Positions 11,286-23,440 of a DNA stretch of 64,000 bases are shown piece after piece. The notes under the pieces are model-generated. The model saw nothing but the letters and a program-made list of their open reading frames with translations. It did no database searches and had not been told where the DNA came from. A program made the position numbers and the translations under genes. Numbering within the stretch: position 1 is the first letter of the stretch; each line of letters starts with the position of its first letter. Origin of the DNA: Apostichopus japonicus (lineage: Eukaryota; Echinodermata; Holothuroidea; Aspidochirotida; Stichopodidae); contig NC_092565.1 of NCBI RefSeq assembly GCF_037975245.1, positions 12,856,499-12,920,498 on the forward strand, written 5' to 3'.

Positions 11286-14200
11286 TCAAGGCGATCTTGG
11301 AACGTGAAGGAACAGCTGAGGTGAATCTTTGGTGCCTTTAATTGGATCTCGTGTTGCATCATTCAGTATGACGTCACGCAGTTCGGCTGGTGTGAGAGTA
11401 GGGTTTAAGCCAAGATGGATTGCTGCCACACCTGTAAACATCAAGTTAAACATGTTAAGTTGGTTATAGTCTGCTTGTGACTACACGTGTGCTTCTATTT
11501 ATTTGGACAAATATTCGAAAGTTGTATTCAAACCACGGTTCTCGGCAGTTTTTTGTTAAGATGAGAGGTCATACCTCAAGTAAAGGCACGTAAACCATAG
11601 CTACGCACACGTCATTTTTAAGATAAGTCACACAGGAAAGAGTCCAGTCTGGGCACACACGACTTGTCTTTATCAGCAACCTTAGGATATTGAATTTCGA
11701 TCACTTTATTCTCAATTTTTTAGTTTTTGCACTGTTGACGCAAGTAAGCAGTGACTGAATTCCCTCTGTATACCAATAACGGGGGCAAACTTAGAATAGT
11801 CCCTCTTTAGTAGTAAAATTAATTATGAAGTGGCATTTTTATATTCAAAAGTTGTCTTGTAAAAAATGAAAAAAAAAGTGTCAGTTAAATCTGCCAGTTG
11901 TTTATTTCAGAAGTACTTTTTTTTGCCAAACAAAAGATATGAAGAAAAGAAAATCTTTGAATATTAGAAAGTGCAGTTTTGTTGAAAAATATATAAATAC
12001 CGGATTTGGTCAGATATTTCAGAGATATCTTTGTGGTTTTCTCCATCAATTTAAAGTCACATATAACAGTACCCTCGACGTTTCTGCCCCACCCTTTCAT
12101 ATCGAACCCCACTTTTGTTGCCTGCTTTAATGAAACACGGTCTGGGCCTACCATCACACCTCGTCTTACCTTTCATCCCACCCCTTCCCCCTCGCCTCGA
12201 GAAGTTTTGCCCCGTTCATATGTTTAAGCTGCCTGTCTGCCTGAAATCACACGTTAGCCTTTCAGTTAATTATTTATTATATCTTTTATTAAATTATACC
12301 TGCAACATGAGGAGCCGCCATACTCGTTCCGCTTAGGATTGCGTAATCATCGTCAGCTCTATAATACGCTGCCGTGATCGATCGACCAGGAGCATAAATA
12401 TCGACACAACCTCCAACGTTTGAAAAGTATGCTCGGATATCATCAAACTGGGAAGCACCGACCGTTAAGGCCTGGGAAAGATAATGTAAAACACAGTTTA
12501 GTTTAGCATTAGTGGGTACTTTTGGGGTGAGGACACATTTTGGGGGTGGGGACTCATTTTTGGGGTGGGGACTCATGTTTGGGGTGGGGACTCATTTTGG
12601 GGGAGGGGACTCATGTTTGGGGATGGAAACTCATGTTTGGGGGTGGGGTATGCCTCTGTTCGTTTCCGCAGTGACATTCCACCTCTCCATAAGAAACCAA
12701 AGACTGTGCAGTAAGACTGTTCAGTAAGGAAATGTCGATAGAAATCAATGTGACATGATTTCAACATGATAACGGTCCTCATGTCACAGCATTTTCGATG
12801 CTACTTTTCTTCCAAATTTGATTTCTGGAAAGATTTCTCTATGATTTGTTGCCTGCCTGTACGTAAAACATCAGTGACGTAGCAACGGGGGGCCAGGGGC
12901 CTCTCCCCTCCCCCAAATATTTTAGTGGCCCCTTCAATAATTGGTCAGGAAAATGCCTATTTTGGTTGTAGAAAATAGGTTTGAACAGCCTGCACCCTAG
13001 AGAGTATTGGACCTTCTACGAAAGAAGTTAAGCTTCGTCCCTGGTATGCATACGATATGATACGATATGATACGATATGATGATCTTAAATGTACCTGTG
13101 GGGCTCCTGCCGGCGACTTGAAACAGGAGTTGGAGTTATCGTTCCCGGCAGAAACCGTTGACAGAACCCCAGCGTCGAATAAGCCGGCTAAGCCTTCATT
13201 TACTGAACGGGTTGATCCGCCGCCCAAAGACATTGACGCTACAGCTGGTCGATTACCATTTTGTGCAACCCATTCCATCCCTATCGGTAAATACCAACAA
13301 CAAAAAAATATATAAATAGAAACATGCGACAACATAAATTCATCCTCTTAGAAAAATAAATTATACTACGGGAATTAAAGAGGTTTAACGCTGCATTTTA
13401 GGCTACATTGTGATAATTTTGACCACACCGAATGATGTTAGTTACTGTATCACTGGGTACCCTTTGTCCACTTTACGGCTCCATGGTGAATAACACCGTT
13501 TTGCTGCACCTAATCTAACGGAATTTAACAAACCGTCCAATCCAACAGAGAGATATTGTGGTCTATATATGGACGTCATATAATGACTTTCATATTTTCA
13601 TCTTTGTCAAAATTTGAAGTTTGACGTTCCTGATGCAGTTGTTAGGCTTGGGTAGATCGGAGTGCGTATGTATGGGAGACAGGTAAGTGAGGAGTGATAA
13701 AATTGTAGCTGTGACATTATGTTTAGATACTCTTCTCTTGGATAGTCGAGTACCAGATAGTACCATAGGCGTGGGAGCCCAATTTGATTTGGGGGGGGGG
13801 GGGGTGGGGGGGGGCTGTAACGACTTGCCGTGTTCAACATGTACATACCATATAGGCACGCATCGGTTATTAACTTATTGCATCGCATCATCCGCGGAAT
13901 GCTAATGTAGATAGAGAAAAAAGCATGGAGGGCCATTACGTCAAAACTCTCGTTTACATTAGTAAAGGCGAATAAGTCGGGCAAACTTAGAACTTTGTTT
14001 AATTACCAAGGGCGATTTTTTTTTTAAAACTTTTGATTTCCTTAAGCTACATCATTGTCATTTTTTTTTAAATTCACAGCATATTGCCTAAATTTTCACA
14101 AAAATATTTGGTTTAGGGGATGCATAGTACCCTATGGATAGTACCGCGATAGTATGAAACCACGCTTCACAGCTGGCAATATTGTTGTTGTTGATTATAG

Positions 14201-17200
14201 ACAGACGGACGAATGGACTGACGTACTGATTCACGGATGATAGACGGACAGATAGTTAAAGGAAGATACATAAAAATTGATCAAATTAAAATAGCCTCTC
14301 AAGATCTTTACTGAAGGAATGAACACATTTGTGTCCGACACTTTTAACACATGCACTATTTCCATCTAAAAGCTCTCTAAAAAAAGAGAAATACAAGAAA
14401 TGCCACTTTAAGTTTGAATAAACTTGTTGATTCTGTCAGCCGGCTTTATCAACGAAGAGCCTATAGTTGTGGGCGAAACAAATAGTACAAAGAGATTTAC
14501 TTTTTGGATAAATAACACCATCGCCAAAACAACCTCCCCCTCCCCCCCCCCCCCCACCTCCCGCAACCACTTCATTCCCAAATACAGCAAACATCCGACC
14601 AGACCGGAAAACAACAAAACAAAAATAGAAATTACCATTAATAATGGCAGCCCAACTTCCTGAACCTTGGCAGCCCAGTACACGGACCGCGTATACTTTT
14701 GCCTTTTTAGCGACACCGTAAACCTTGCCGGCTATTGTTCCTGCGCAGTGAGTACCGTGTCCACGACAATCAGACCCGTCACCCTATATAAGAATTGACC
14801 AAAGACAAAAATATGAGATATTACGAGAAAGCAATAAAATAAATATTCCATACGTTATTTTGTTTTCTAACTGATGGGACATTACCGTTTATCTATACCA
14901 TTATGCCGACACATTATGACCTTACATCAACTCCATCTCCACCAGGAGCAACCCTTCCCCCTATGTTGTTACGCCATATGCATACCATATTTATTTTTAA
15001 CTTACAATTGCGTATTCCATCGCATCGTAAACGAATGAAGCTCTTCCTTCAAACTCTTCATGAGTCGTTCTGATTCCTGTGTCCAAGACATAGACGTTTG
15101 CGCCTGCGCCATCACCTGTAAAACACGTTCAATAGATTACAAAATATTGAAAGCGTCCAGCAATTGCTATAACAAAATAATAACAACAGTCACGTGCATA
15201 GGATCTCGAAGGATTTGAGAGGGTGCTACCATGGGGTTGTTCAAGGCGACTTCCGGCATATTAGAGGGGTTGGGCAAATTAGACGTTTAAACGTCAAATG
15301 GTTTATTCAGAAGTATATGTAGACTAGAAATTTAAGTCTAAACGTCTTTAACTAGTGTGTAACGTCAAACATGGAGGTGTAAACCCGGAGGAGTGATCCA
15401 ATTCTTCCCCAGCTGAATGTCAAACTTTTCCCGACTGAGCCACTTTCCCCCGACGGACGATGAAAGTTGAGGTCACGACCCCTGCCCCTGTTCCCCTCTC
15501 CCACTTGCGGACGCTACTACCTATCACGTTTTTTTGACAAATTTCTAGTTGAAGTAGATGGAAATTTAAACAATTATCATATCATTTTTTCCAATACACA
15601 TCGTTAATCACTCAACAGTTCTATGAGATGCTGATCAGGACACGGAGGCTTACCTATTGGTTTATATTGATCATCTAACGGCAAGTACCTCTGGTCGATT
15701 CGATCTAACCCCCAGGTCTCATCCTCATGAGCTACGCCATCTTCCTCCACATACTTCACAGCATCCAGTGAACGTATCTGCACAGTAAATGAGTAAAATA
15801 CTTCTATGGTTATCATAAATCTCGATTTCTTGGGGATTGTCTCATTTTTTCGAAAATATATTGTTTCGCCGTCGAACTAAATTCTCCCAACTGTCGAATA
15901 TTCTTTGTGACTGTCAAAAATATCACTGTTTTACGACACCCAAACTGAAAAAAACCCACACGTTTTATGCATTATTATACGTGGCTGTTTCGGAAGCATG
16001 GTCGTTTTCAATATACAGAAATGATTGATGGCCGCATATAAGCCCCACGCTTGACGGGAGAAGCTACATAGCCCTCTTTAATGTCCAAAATTTCCCATAG
16101 GAGGTGGGAGGGGACGTATAGTGTCCTACTTTCAACCAAAGAAATATGGTAACTCTAAACGCGACTAACTACCCTTACATTATCAAGTCTTTTATAGTCT
16201 TAAAGGTGTTAGTGGTAGATGATAGGGCGGGAGAGGGGGATGTTTTTTGGGGAATGACGGGTGTGTGGGAGGGGTCAGGGTGTGAGAGGGTGAAGGGTGA
16301 GGGTGAAGGGAGTGGGGGAAGGGTGTGTGGGATGGGTGAAGGGTGTGTGGGGATGAAGGGTGTTGGAGAAGGGTGTGGGGGAAGGGGAAGGGGAAAGGGA
16401 AGGCGTTTTTGAGGGGTGAAAGGTGTGGCGGTTCACCAGCCATGTTCACCACCTGGTTCCGGTTTACCACCAAGAGTAAAAGCTTAACGAAGACACTCAC
16501 GTAAGGCAGCAGGTCCTTGTTGAATTCAGCAGCGAATCCATTTAAGACACGGCGAAAAGAGAACTTGCTTCGAAAGTTCATTGCAGAACTTTGTGCACGA
16601 AATGAAATAGAATGGATCATCGCTTCTGGATCAAATTCTTTCTGTATAGAAAAGAAGAAATAAGTACAACAAATGTTGTTAAATTTTATTACACCGAAAT
16701 TGGAGTTCCCTGTTGGATTTCAAACTACACCCACCCCTTCACTATGGCTCCAAACGATTACCTCAAAACCAAAGTTTAGTTATTACACTGAGTACTAAAA
16801 ACTACAAGATGAAGAGAGACATTGTCATTCAATTTTTGGTTTGGTTATGTTAGATAGTTTTATTGGCTGCGGAGTAAATATAAAGATGGTTATGATGTGT
16901 AATTCTAGAGTCCAGATTATTTATTATCGAAGAGTTCTAATTACAGGATGATTGAACGGAGGACACAGAATGACATGAATAAACTAGTTGAATACAAAGA
17001 GAAGATTTAACTCAATTTTCAGCGAAATAATTAATTTTATTTAAAGACAGGAAGTTCTTACTTAAAATTGTTACATGAATGTAACATAAAAGACAAACAT
17101 CAATTTGAAAATGTTTCGCAACCTGAATAATATCAAACATTTTCTCCTCAATAGTGAGTGAGTGTAATGTCACATCCTTTGTCAAATTGAAAAGACATTA

Positions 17201-19622
17201 TAAATGTCGAATTTTCATTTCCATTGACTATAGAAATGAGGATTTTAATGTAGGTGTTTCCCGGACAGGCCGCCAGTTACGTTATACGTCAACGCAACAT
17301 CGAAGCAAAACATGAAGGATAAACATTTTTCATCAAAATTACTTTTACTCCCGAACATAATTTCTCATAATTTACAGTATTATTCTCTTAAACTGTTATA
17401 CTGATGTTTTACCTCATAATATTATCTTACTGGATGGGGAGGAACTGACCAACACTATATCGGACCTGGGTAACGAACTGAAGAAAAGTTAAGTTCCTCC
17501 CGAAAAGTGTTTAAGCAGCAAAATCAAGGGCGGCGGAACCGGGGGGGGGCACAGGGGGCACGTGCCCCCCCACTTTTCCTCAGATTAAAAATGTGCCCTT
17601 TTTCTACATAAAAATTTCTAAATAAAAAAGAGTTTACAAAGCGAAACCCACGTCGAATGAAATATTTCGGGAAGTTTTAAATGTTTACTACCACAGGCGT
17701 AGGAGCCCAATTTGATTTGGGGGGCTGTAACGACTTGCCCGAAAAATATTACCAAAATTTTTCGCGCGCTTCGCGCGCGTTCAACATGTTAATGTGCATA
17801 TCATATAGGCATGCGTTGGTTATTACATCGCATGCCAATAACATACCATCATTTGCCGTGTTATAACCCTTCTAAATTGGTTAGAATTATTGGCAAAGTC
17901 GTTACAATAATAATGATCATAATAATATCAGTTTAACCATTGAAAAACACATACAAAATTACTTTTCTTTCAGTATTTTGACATATTTCATTTGCTTTCA
18001 TGCATGTATCGATCGCTTACGTGTGCAGGGACTTGGACTTTATAATGATTTCACCTCATTTTGTCTTTTTCCTTGTTTCCCAATTTGCACATTAGATACT
18101 GCAGTGCTAGTATGCATTGTTTCCTTGAGGGGGGGGGGGGGTTGATGGAGTGATGTGTATGTACGCAAATAAGATAATACAATAAGAGTTATAAAGGGTA
18201 CTAAATATCAGGCTGCATCAGTCCAATCGAATTTCTGCAAAGTGCCCTTCGACGTTGGTGCCCCCCCCCCCCAGATTCAAAGTGCTTCCGCCGCCCTTGA
18301 GCAAAATCCAAGTAAATTCATAGAAAATAATTATAATAAAGATAAAGACCGAAATATCCAAATTAAGTAATATCCTCAAGATAAATAGATGAATGCAAAT
18401 TTAAGTTTATCGAGCTAGAGAAAGAAATAACACAACATAGAAACCCGATGCATACGGGAATTTAACAATAAGAGCGTTCCAAATCCATAATAGTTACGGA
18501 GGGCTGGAGGCAACGAAATCAATACAGAATAGTTCATATTTTTTGAAGAAAAGTTACCCAAGATGGAGGCATACGATAACCAAACGATTTAACTGACCAA
18601 CTCTCATCCCCAGTCCCTTACAACGAAAAGACTCCACATGATCTTAGCCAACACGACCGAGAAGCAGATTAACACAGCGTTTATGTTCTAGCAAGAACCA
18701 AAAATGGCGGAGAGAGAGCTAGCGTCTCCCATGTGGTTTCTTTATATACGAAATTTATGAGTACTTTAAATTCCTCGCGGTATTGTTTCTTTGGAGAGCT
18801 GGTACACCTGCAGATTAAAGGTGTCACACCACAATAAATTGTTCCCATTGACTTACACTCTAAACTCGTCACTTACAAGACCTGCCGAAGCATAGATAGA
18901 ACTTTTGTCAACTGGCATATAAATATTTAACCAAAGAATTTCTAAAATGGCTAATATCACCTTCAATCCTCCTTATTTTCACACCATCTGTACTTTAAAT
19001 TATGCTCTTTCACACAAAGGCAGAAAAAATATTGGTGGTAAATGATAATATGCTTAAACAAGCATTCCACAAGATCGTTTAAGCTCTTTTTTCCGACAAT
19101 GGTTAACTCTTTGAACGGATGCACACTGCTCTAGTTGTGGTGTGGTACCTTAATAAGTTCTAGGTATCAAGATCAGTTCTGTAACGCCATAGGAATGTAA
19201 CTGAGCAGAAACATCTATAAAGCTATACCGCTTCTCAGAATTTTGCAAGTCTAAGATAATCTTTGGAAGTGTTCTTTCCAGGGGTACTCATGATACCCAT
19301 TACAAGTCAGGGGACTTGTTTGAGAGTGGGTCAGTTACGTCGTTTGGTTTTCTACACTAGGCTCGATTTTGGGTGACTTTTCTCGAAGAAATAAAATTAT
19401 CTATAAAGCTATATCTTACATGAATAGTCAAATTGTAAGCAGGATGGTGAGTAATAATACAGCCACCGTGATGTGTATTTTTTTACGCCGTTTTATACTT
19501 ACGTTAAGAACAACGATGTAGGAGTCCCTAACTGGTTGTTCATTTCTATAGAATGGTGCTACATTGGAAGACACCATGACAGCGACTAGGCTGAATAAGA
19601 CGTATCTGAATAAGCCCCTCAT
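11286..19622 (-). CDS. secreted proteinase K-like subtilase, copy A (8 exons)
   Basis: Serine endopeptidase of family S8 (proteinase K/aqualysin type) with signal peptide and inhibitor-I9-type propeptide. Exons, 5' to 3': 19622-19503, 16641-16501, 15777-15654, 15115-15006, 14783-14636, 13280-13096, 12471-12300 and 11431-11286 (TGA). All introns are GT-AG and phases agree, giving 381 residues. The signal peptide starts [19 protein letters not shown]. Exon 1 ends DSYIVVLN, the first strand of an I9 propeptide; exons 2-3 finish the propeptide and enter the mature enzyme near [12 protein letters not shown]. The catalytic Asp is in [17 protein letters not shown], His in [12 protein letters not shown], the oxyanion Asn in SAGNDN and Ser in [12 protein letters not shown]. 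Nothing is truncated. The start is the ATG at 19622; the codon nine bases upstream in frame is GTG. The neighbour at 23.4-28.0 kb is a paralogue with the same exon plan. The substrate is unknown. Confidence 0.93.
12515..12652. repeat. ~21-bp G-rich minisatellite in subtilase A intron 6
   Basis: About seven units of GGGGTGGGGACTCATTTTTG and variants. The + strand is G-rich with runs of four to five G; the transcribed RNA would be C-rich. Confidence 0.8.
13764..14136. mobile_element. CATAGGCG-family element, copy 2, with 8-bp target duplication
   Basis: Starts CATAGGCGTGGGAGCCCAAT and ends ACCCTATG. It is flanked by the perfect 8-bp direct repeat GATAGTAC at 13756-13763 and 14137-14144. The interior shares CTGTAACGACTTGCC and the AATTTTCACAAAAATATTTGG segment near the 3' end with copy 1. 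A G-run is expanded at about 13791-13813. It lies in intron 5 of subtilase A. An 8-bp target duplication fits hAT-type transposition. Confidence 0.82.
16215..16435. repeat. G-rich minisatellite (GAAGGGTGTGTGGG-type) in subtilase A intron 2
   Basis: Irregular repeats of GGGTGAAGGGTGTGTGGGG. Many G-runs could form quadruplexes in the non-template strand. The long open frames here are repeat artefacts ending at the genuine exon 16501-16641. Confidence 0.75.
17525..18299. mobile_element. 775-bp non-autonomous hAT-type element with 8-bp target duplication
   Basis: The ends are CAAGGGCGGCGGAA and its exact reverse complement TTCCGCCGCCCTTG. The perfect 8-bp direct repeat AGCAAAAT flanks it at 17517-17524 and 18300-18307. 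The length of the duplication and the CAAGGG terminus fit the hAT superfamily. There is no transposase frame. Copy 3 of the CATAGGCG family is nested at 17692-17975. It sits in intron 1 of subtilase A. Confidence 0.85.
17692..17975. mobile_element. CATAGGCG-family element, copy 3, 3'-truncated and nested
   Basis: Starts CACAGGCGTAGGAGCCCAAT and follows copy 1 through CTGTAACGACTTGCCCGAAA and TTACTTTTCTTTCAGTA, where similarity stops. The 3' terminal repeat is missing. It lies inside the 775-bp element, so it inserted into that element or was captured by it. Confidence 0.75.
18755..19165. repeat. dispersed repeat, also at 53.5-54.0 kb
   Basis: Shares in order with 53518-54000: CCCATTGACTTACAC, AACTCGTCAC, CACCTTCAATCCTCC or ACCTTCAATCCTCC, and TTCCGACAATGGTTAAC. 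The copies are diverged. The shared order over about 400-480 bp shows a real repeat family of unknown class. A short piece also occurs near 29808 (TTGACTTACACACTAAA). Confidence 0.65.
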
Positions 19623-19625
19623 CTT

Positions 19626-22600
19626 AACCACACAGATCTCTATGTAGTCCGTCTACACTTATTAGAATCTATCGCTGGACAAGAGGGAAAAGAATAGGTA
19701 CTGAAAGGTTTACAGGAAATATGTTCTTACAATAACAATAATACACGTGCAAAAACAGTACTATATAGGATTGTAATATAGTTGTTGATTTTTTTTTTGT
19801 AGCGACCAGGAACCGCAAAAAAATTCAATGACAATACGCTTTTGGCGACGATAGTTGAAACAAATAACTAATTTAACTCCCAATTGTCCTAATATGCGCG
19901 AGGGTGGGGGGGGGTGCCATATCTCTCACCTTCCAACTTCGGGGAGAAATGATTCAGTCTGGGGATTTCTTACATGTAATCAGAAAGGATTAGACCGTAC
20001 AATAATCCCATTTTTAAAATCATACGACAATTTCAGAGTATGTGTCAGCACAACCTTGCGTTTAGACTTCATTGTAGGCCCAAATATGACGTCTTAGCGT
20101 CTTTTTGTTCTTGGGAAGACTCTCCAGACCCTACTACAAGGGAGTCGGATTAAACTACCCAAGGGACACGCCCACCCATTGATAAAGTCCTTAATTACGT
20201 ACCCTCTTAATTTCCCTTCCATAAAGCTTCCTGTTTCTGCCTAAAATTCAGATAGCATCCACCCCCACCCCACCTCCACCCAATCCTGCCTCAGAAATTA
20301 TCTGCACACCACTGGCGCATTGAGCTGATTCCATGCGTTTCTAACATTACCGGGTTTGTCATCTATTTCGTCTGTTACTGGATTTTACTGAGGCCTTGTT
20401 CAGTAATGGTGTAAATGAAAATCATATAGAGAGAAATAATTAGAGAAAAATATACGAAAGATTCAGACAAACTTCTTTAATAATTAAAATGTTTGCGTTC
20501 TGTTACGATTTATGTGCCGGACTTAAACTTAAAATATCATGTTTGTCAGGAAGGCTATCTGATCTTTCTAGTCATGTACTTACCAGCAGCTTCAATATAC
20601 CAATGCAACTTTAGTGGCTGAATGCGCTGGAATGTTAACAACAAATTAGAATGAGTAGGATTATCAGACCATTCTCTCAAGAAATACCTTACCTTGAAGA
20701 AAGGAGGGTGATGAAGAACCGGTTGCCTATAAGTTGAGTGTAAGACTTGACCGTATCCTTTTAGCATTACGCACAAGAAGAATTGGCCCTTAATCGCTTT
20801 TATTCTAAGATTCAATATTGTTACAAGGCAGTGATTGTCGAAACGGTCGAGTTTACCGTTTACGTACCTTTGGACGATGATCCCGAAGAACGAGATTAAA
20901 GTACGTGTATCACCATATAGAGATTACTACTCTTGTATGTTCGGAGCTTATACTAACTTTTCTTACATACTTGACGTACGTATAATAGGATAAGATTGAC
21001 AGTCTCGATGTAACGGGAATGCCAGGTTGAGAGTGGAGATCAAGTTGTTTGGTTGTCATGCCCAGGGTCTCTCTTGTGTGATTTTTTTATAAGAAAAATA
21101 GGTTTTCAGAGCCGACTTAATGTATCGTATACAACCCGGTGCTTAAAAGTGCATAGGCATACATACTAGGCCTAATCGCAAGCCCGAGCTGTATGCCCTA
21201 TAATCCGTTTATATAGCGCTCAATATAACTCCAGTTATTCAACTTAGTGCAAGATGGTTCTCCTTACTACAAATGCTAATGTATAGATTTAGACTTTCAG
21301 CTGTATCCCAATCACTGAATGACAATCTAATTCACTGCCAATTCTCCGGCTTAAAAGAAAATACAATTTGATACACGTCTTTCTAAAGACTTCAGTTCTG
21401 TATGAATAATGCTGAAATTCAGAGATTAAACATGGCTACCCATAGGTATCATCTTTATTTTTCATGTATCAGTTTTGAATTCCAAATTTATACAACACAC
21501 TGTATGAAGACTCATACTATCTCTTAATCCCCCCCCCCCCCTTTTCTCACACACATATTGTGACTATAACTTTGAGTGTATGCCCTTTAACGTTACTGTA
21601 CACGATCATAATCCCTCAACAAACAGTTTATCTCATTACAGAGATAAGACTTAGGAAAACTATTTACGTATCTTTAATAAAATAGTACACAGGCTCTGAC
21701 GGATTCGTCAGCGGTACCTGGCTACTTCTATAAATTTGTTTTGACCCAGTTGTAAAGCAATTAGTAACTGAAAATACGGGAAGAATATACCGCAGTGCAT
21801 CGCATGTATCTTCCATCTGTCACTTAAAATTAGCATATTTGATACACTAATGGTGTGATGCTGCCTGTTTCAACATTGCGTTTAGAGAATACAATCACTG
21901 CAATATTGACAGCTGATATAATTTATATTTTATCCCATCTAGACATAATTATTGTATCATAATGACTACTTACATGTATCGCGTGGCCCTCGTCCCGGTC
22001 CCCACTCCATCCACGATCCTCCTTCAGCCTATTGGACGGTCTAGGGCCGATGTCTTAGGAAGGACCCTTCAATACACTAACTGGAATGAGCAAGCATGAC
22101 CCTGTTCCTCTACATGGTTCCTATGAAAGCACCCCCCCCCCCTCCCCACAACCCATTCTGATCTTCGAAGGATATAAATAGCTGTATCATTTAATTGTAA
22201 TAATAATTCTGATGTTCCTTTTACATATAACCAAACTGTATTGGAGTAAAACGCTTCCCTTTAATTTTGACCCCAATTGTTACTATCAGGTGTGTTAAAA
22301 ATCTTTAAAATCTCAAATTTTCATTCTCACTGGAAATATCAATCACCGAAATGGAGCAAACTCAGTTTATCTTCAAAATGTGGTAAATTGATACTGCACT
22401 TCGTTTTCCATCAGGGGACTGATCTCTCTTGTTTTTTACCATCCCACGAACCTTCTCCTGTATTATGTATATAATGAGGAGCGTAGGAACAAGGAAGGGC
22501 GGGGTAAGGTGAATATTTCCCCCTCCCAATAATAAACACAAAAGCAAGAAGACCCTCAACAGACGTCTGCCCTATGTAAACAATCTGAAATCACAGCCGA

Positions 22601-22898
22601 TAGCAGTGCCAAAATCCTCATCTTAACTTACCTTCTATAGGAGGGGGCGGGGTGGGAGGAAACTCTGTTTCCTCTCTATCATCATGTATATCGGAGAACC
22701 CATAACGGGATGTATTGAACCCTCGTGAAATCAGTCAAGTAACATCAATAATGTCAACTTCGTAAAAACAAAGTAGTAAGTGGCTATCCACGTATGTAAA
22801 TTACTTATAAGAAACAGCGAGCCGCCGTTTCAGTGTATATGTATTACAACTACCTTCAAAACACTCAACGTTTAGTCTCAGATATGTTTAATAAATTC
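19626..22898. other. intergenic DNA between the two subtilases
   Basis: No coding exon is supported. A GTAAGT donor-like site on the minus strand near 20580 could end a 5' UTR exon of copy A, but I cannot confirm it. A fragment of the CTTGCGTTTAGAC repeat family lies at about 20045-20100. The rest is AT-rich with C-runs. Confidence 0.4.
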
Positions 22899-22904
22899 TT
22901 TATT
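22899..22904 (-). promoter_or_regulatory. candidate polyadenylation signal of subtilase B
   Basis: AATAAA on the minus strand, about 540 bases past the stop at 23441. Plausible but unproven. Confidence 0.3.
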
Positions 22905-23440
22905 CTGCTTGTATTTTCACAAAGACCTCAGAAATGTTCATTTTTACATATAGTATGTTTTCTCGCTGATAACGAACATATGTATGTTCAATCATACAAT
23001 AATCATGCAATGTTCAATCATGCAATAATTAGTGCCATTAATTAAATAATGCAATAATCTCATATATCATTTCGTCGGTTGGTGTTAAAATTCGAGAACA
23101 GATCAGAAATATTCTCATATGTGTTCACTTATAAACCATGAAACAAAGATAATATCATAAACGAATTTTTCGACGAAGTTCCAATTTTGAAATTATTAAA
23201 GACATGCTATATACCGTACAGTTTATGTTAGACTGCAATTCCCAACCATCCTTCCTCCCTCCGTCCATTCCCTCCCCTCTCACCCCCTCCCCTTCTCCCT
23301 TCCTCTCCCTCCCCCTCCCCGACGCACTCCCTGCCCCACTCCCTGCCCCACCCACAGTTCCATGAAACCTATACACACCCTTTTCTCTTCGGAATGAATT
23401 CCAAAAGAGAACCCATACATGTTCTCCTTTCTTGTAACTT

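Noticed and set aside
12872-12930. AGTGACGTAGCAACGGGGGG, possible start of another MITE
   Set aside because: I could not find a matching inverted end or target duplication.
16192-16620. 142-residue minus-strand ORF as one exon
   Set aside because: Only 16501-16620 is exon (subtilase A exon 2, which starts at 16641); the rest is past a GTGAGT donor and is minisatellite.
20555-20815. 86-residue minus-strand ORF upstream of subtilase A
   Set aside because: No family resemblance; the nearby donor-like site may mark a UTR exon but the frame is unsupported.
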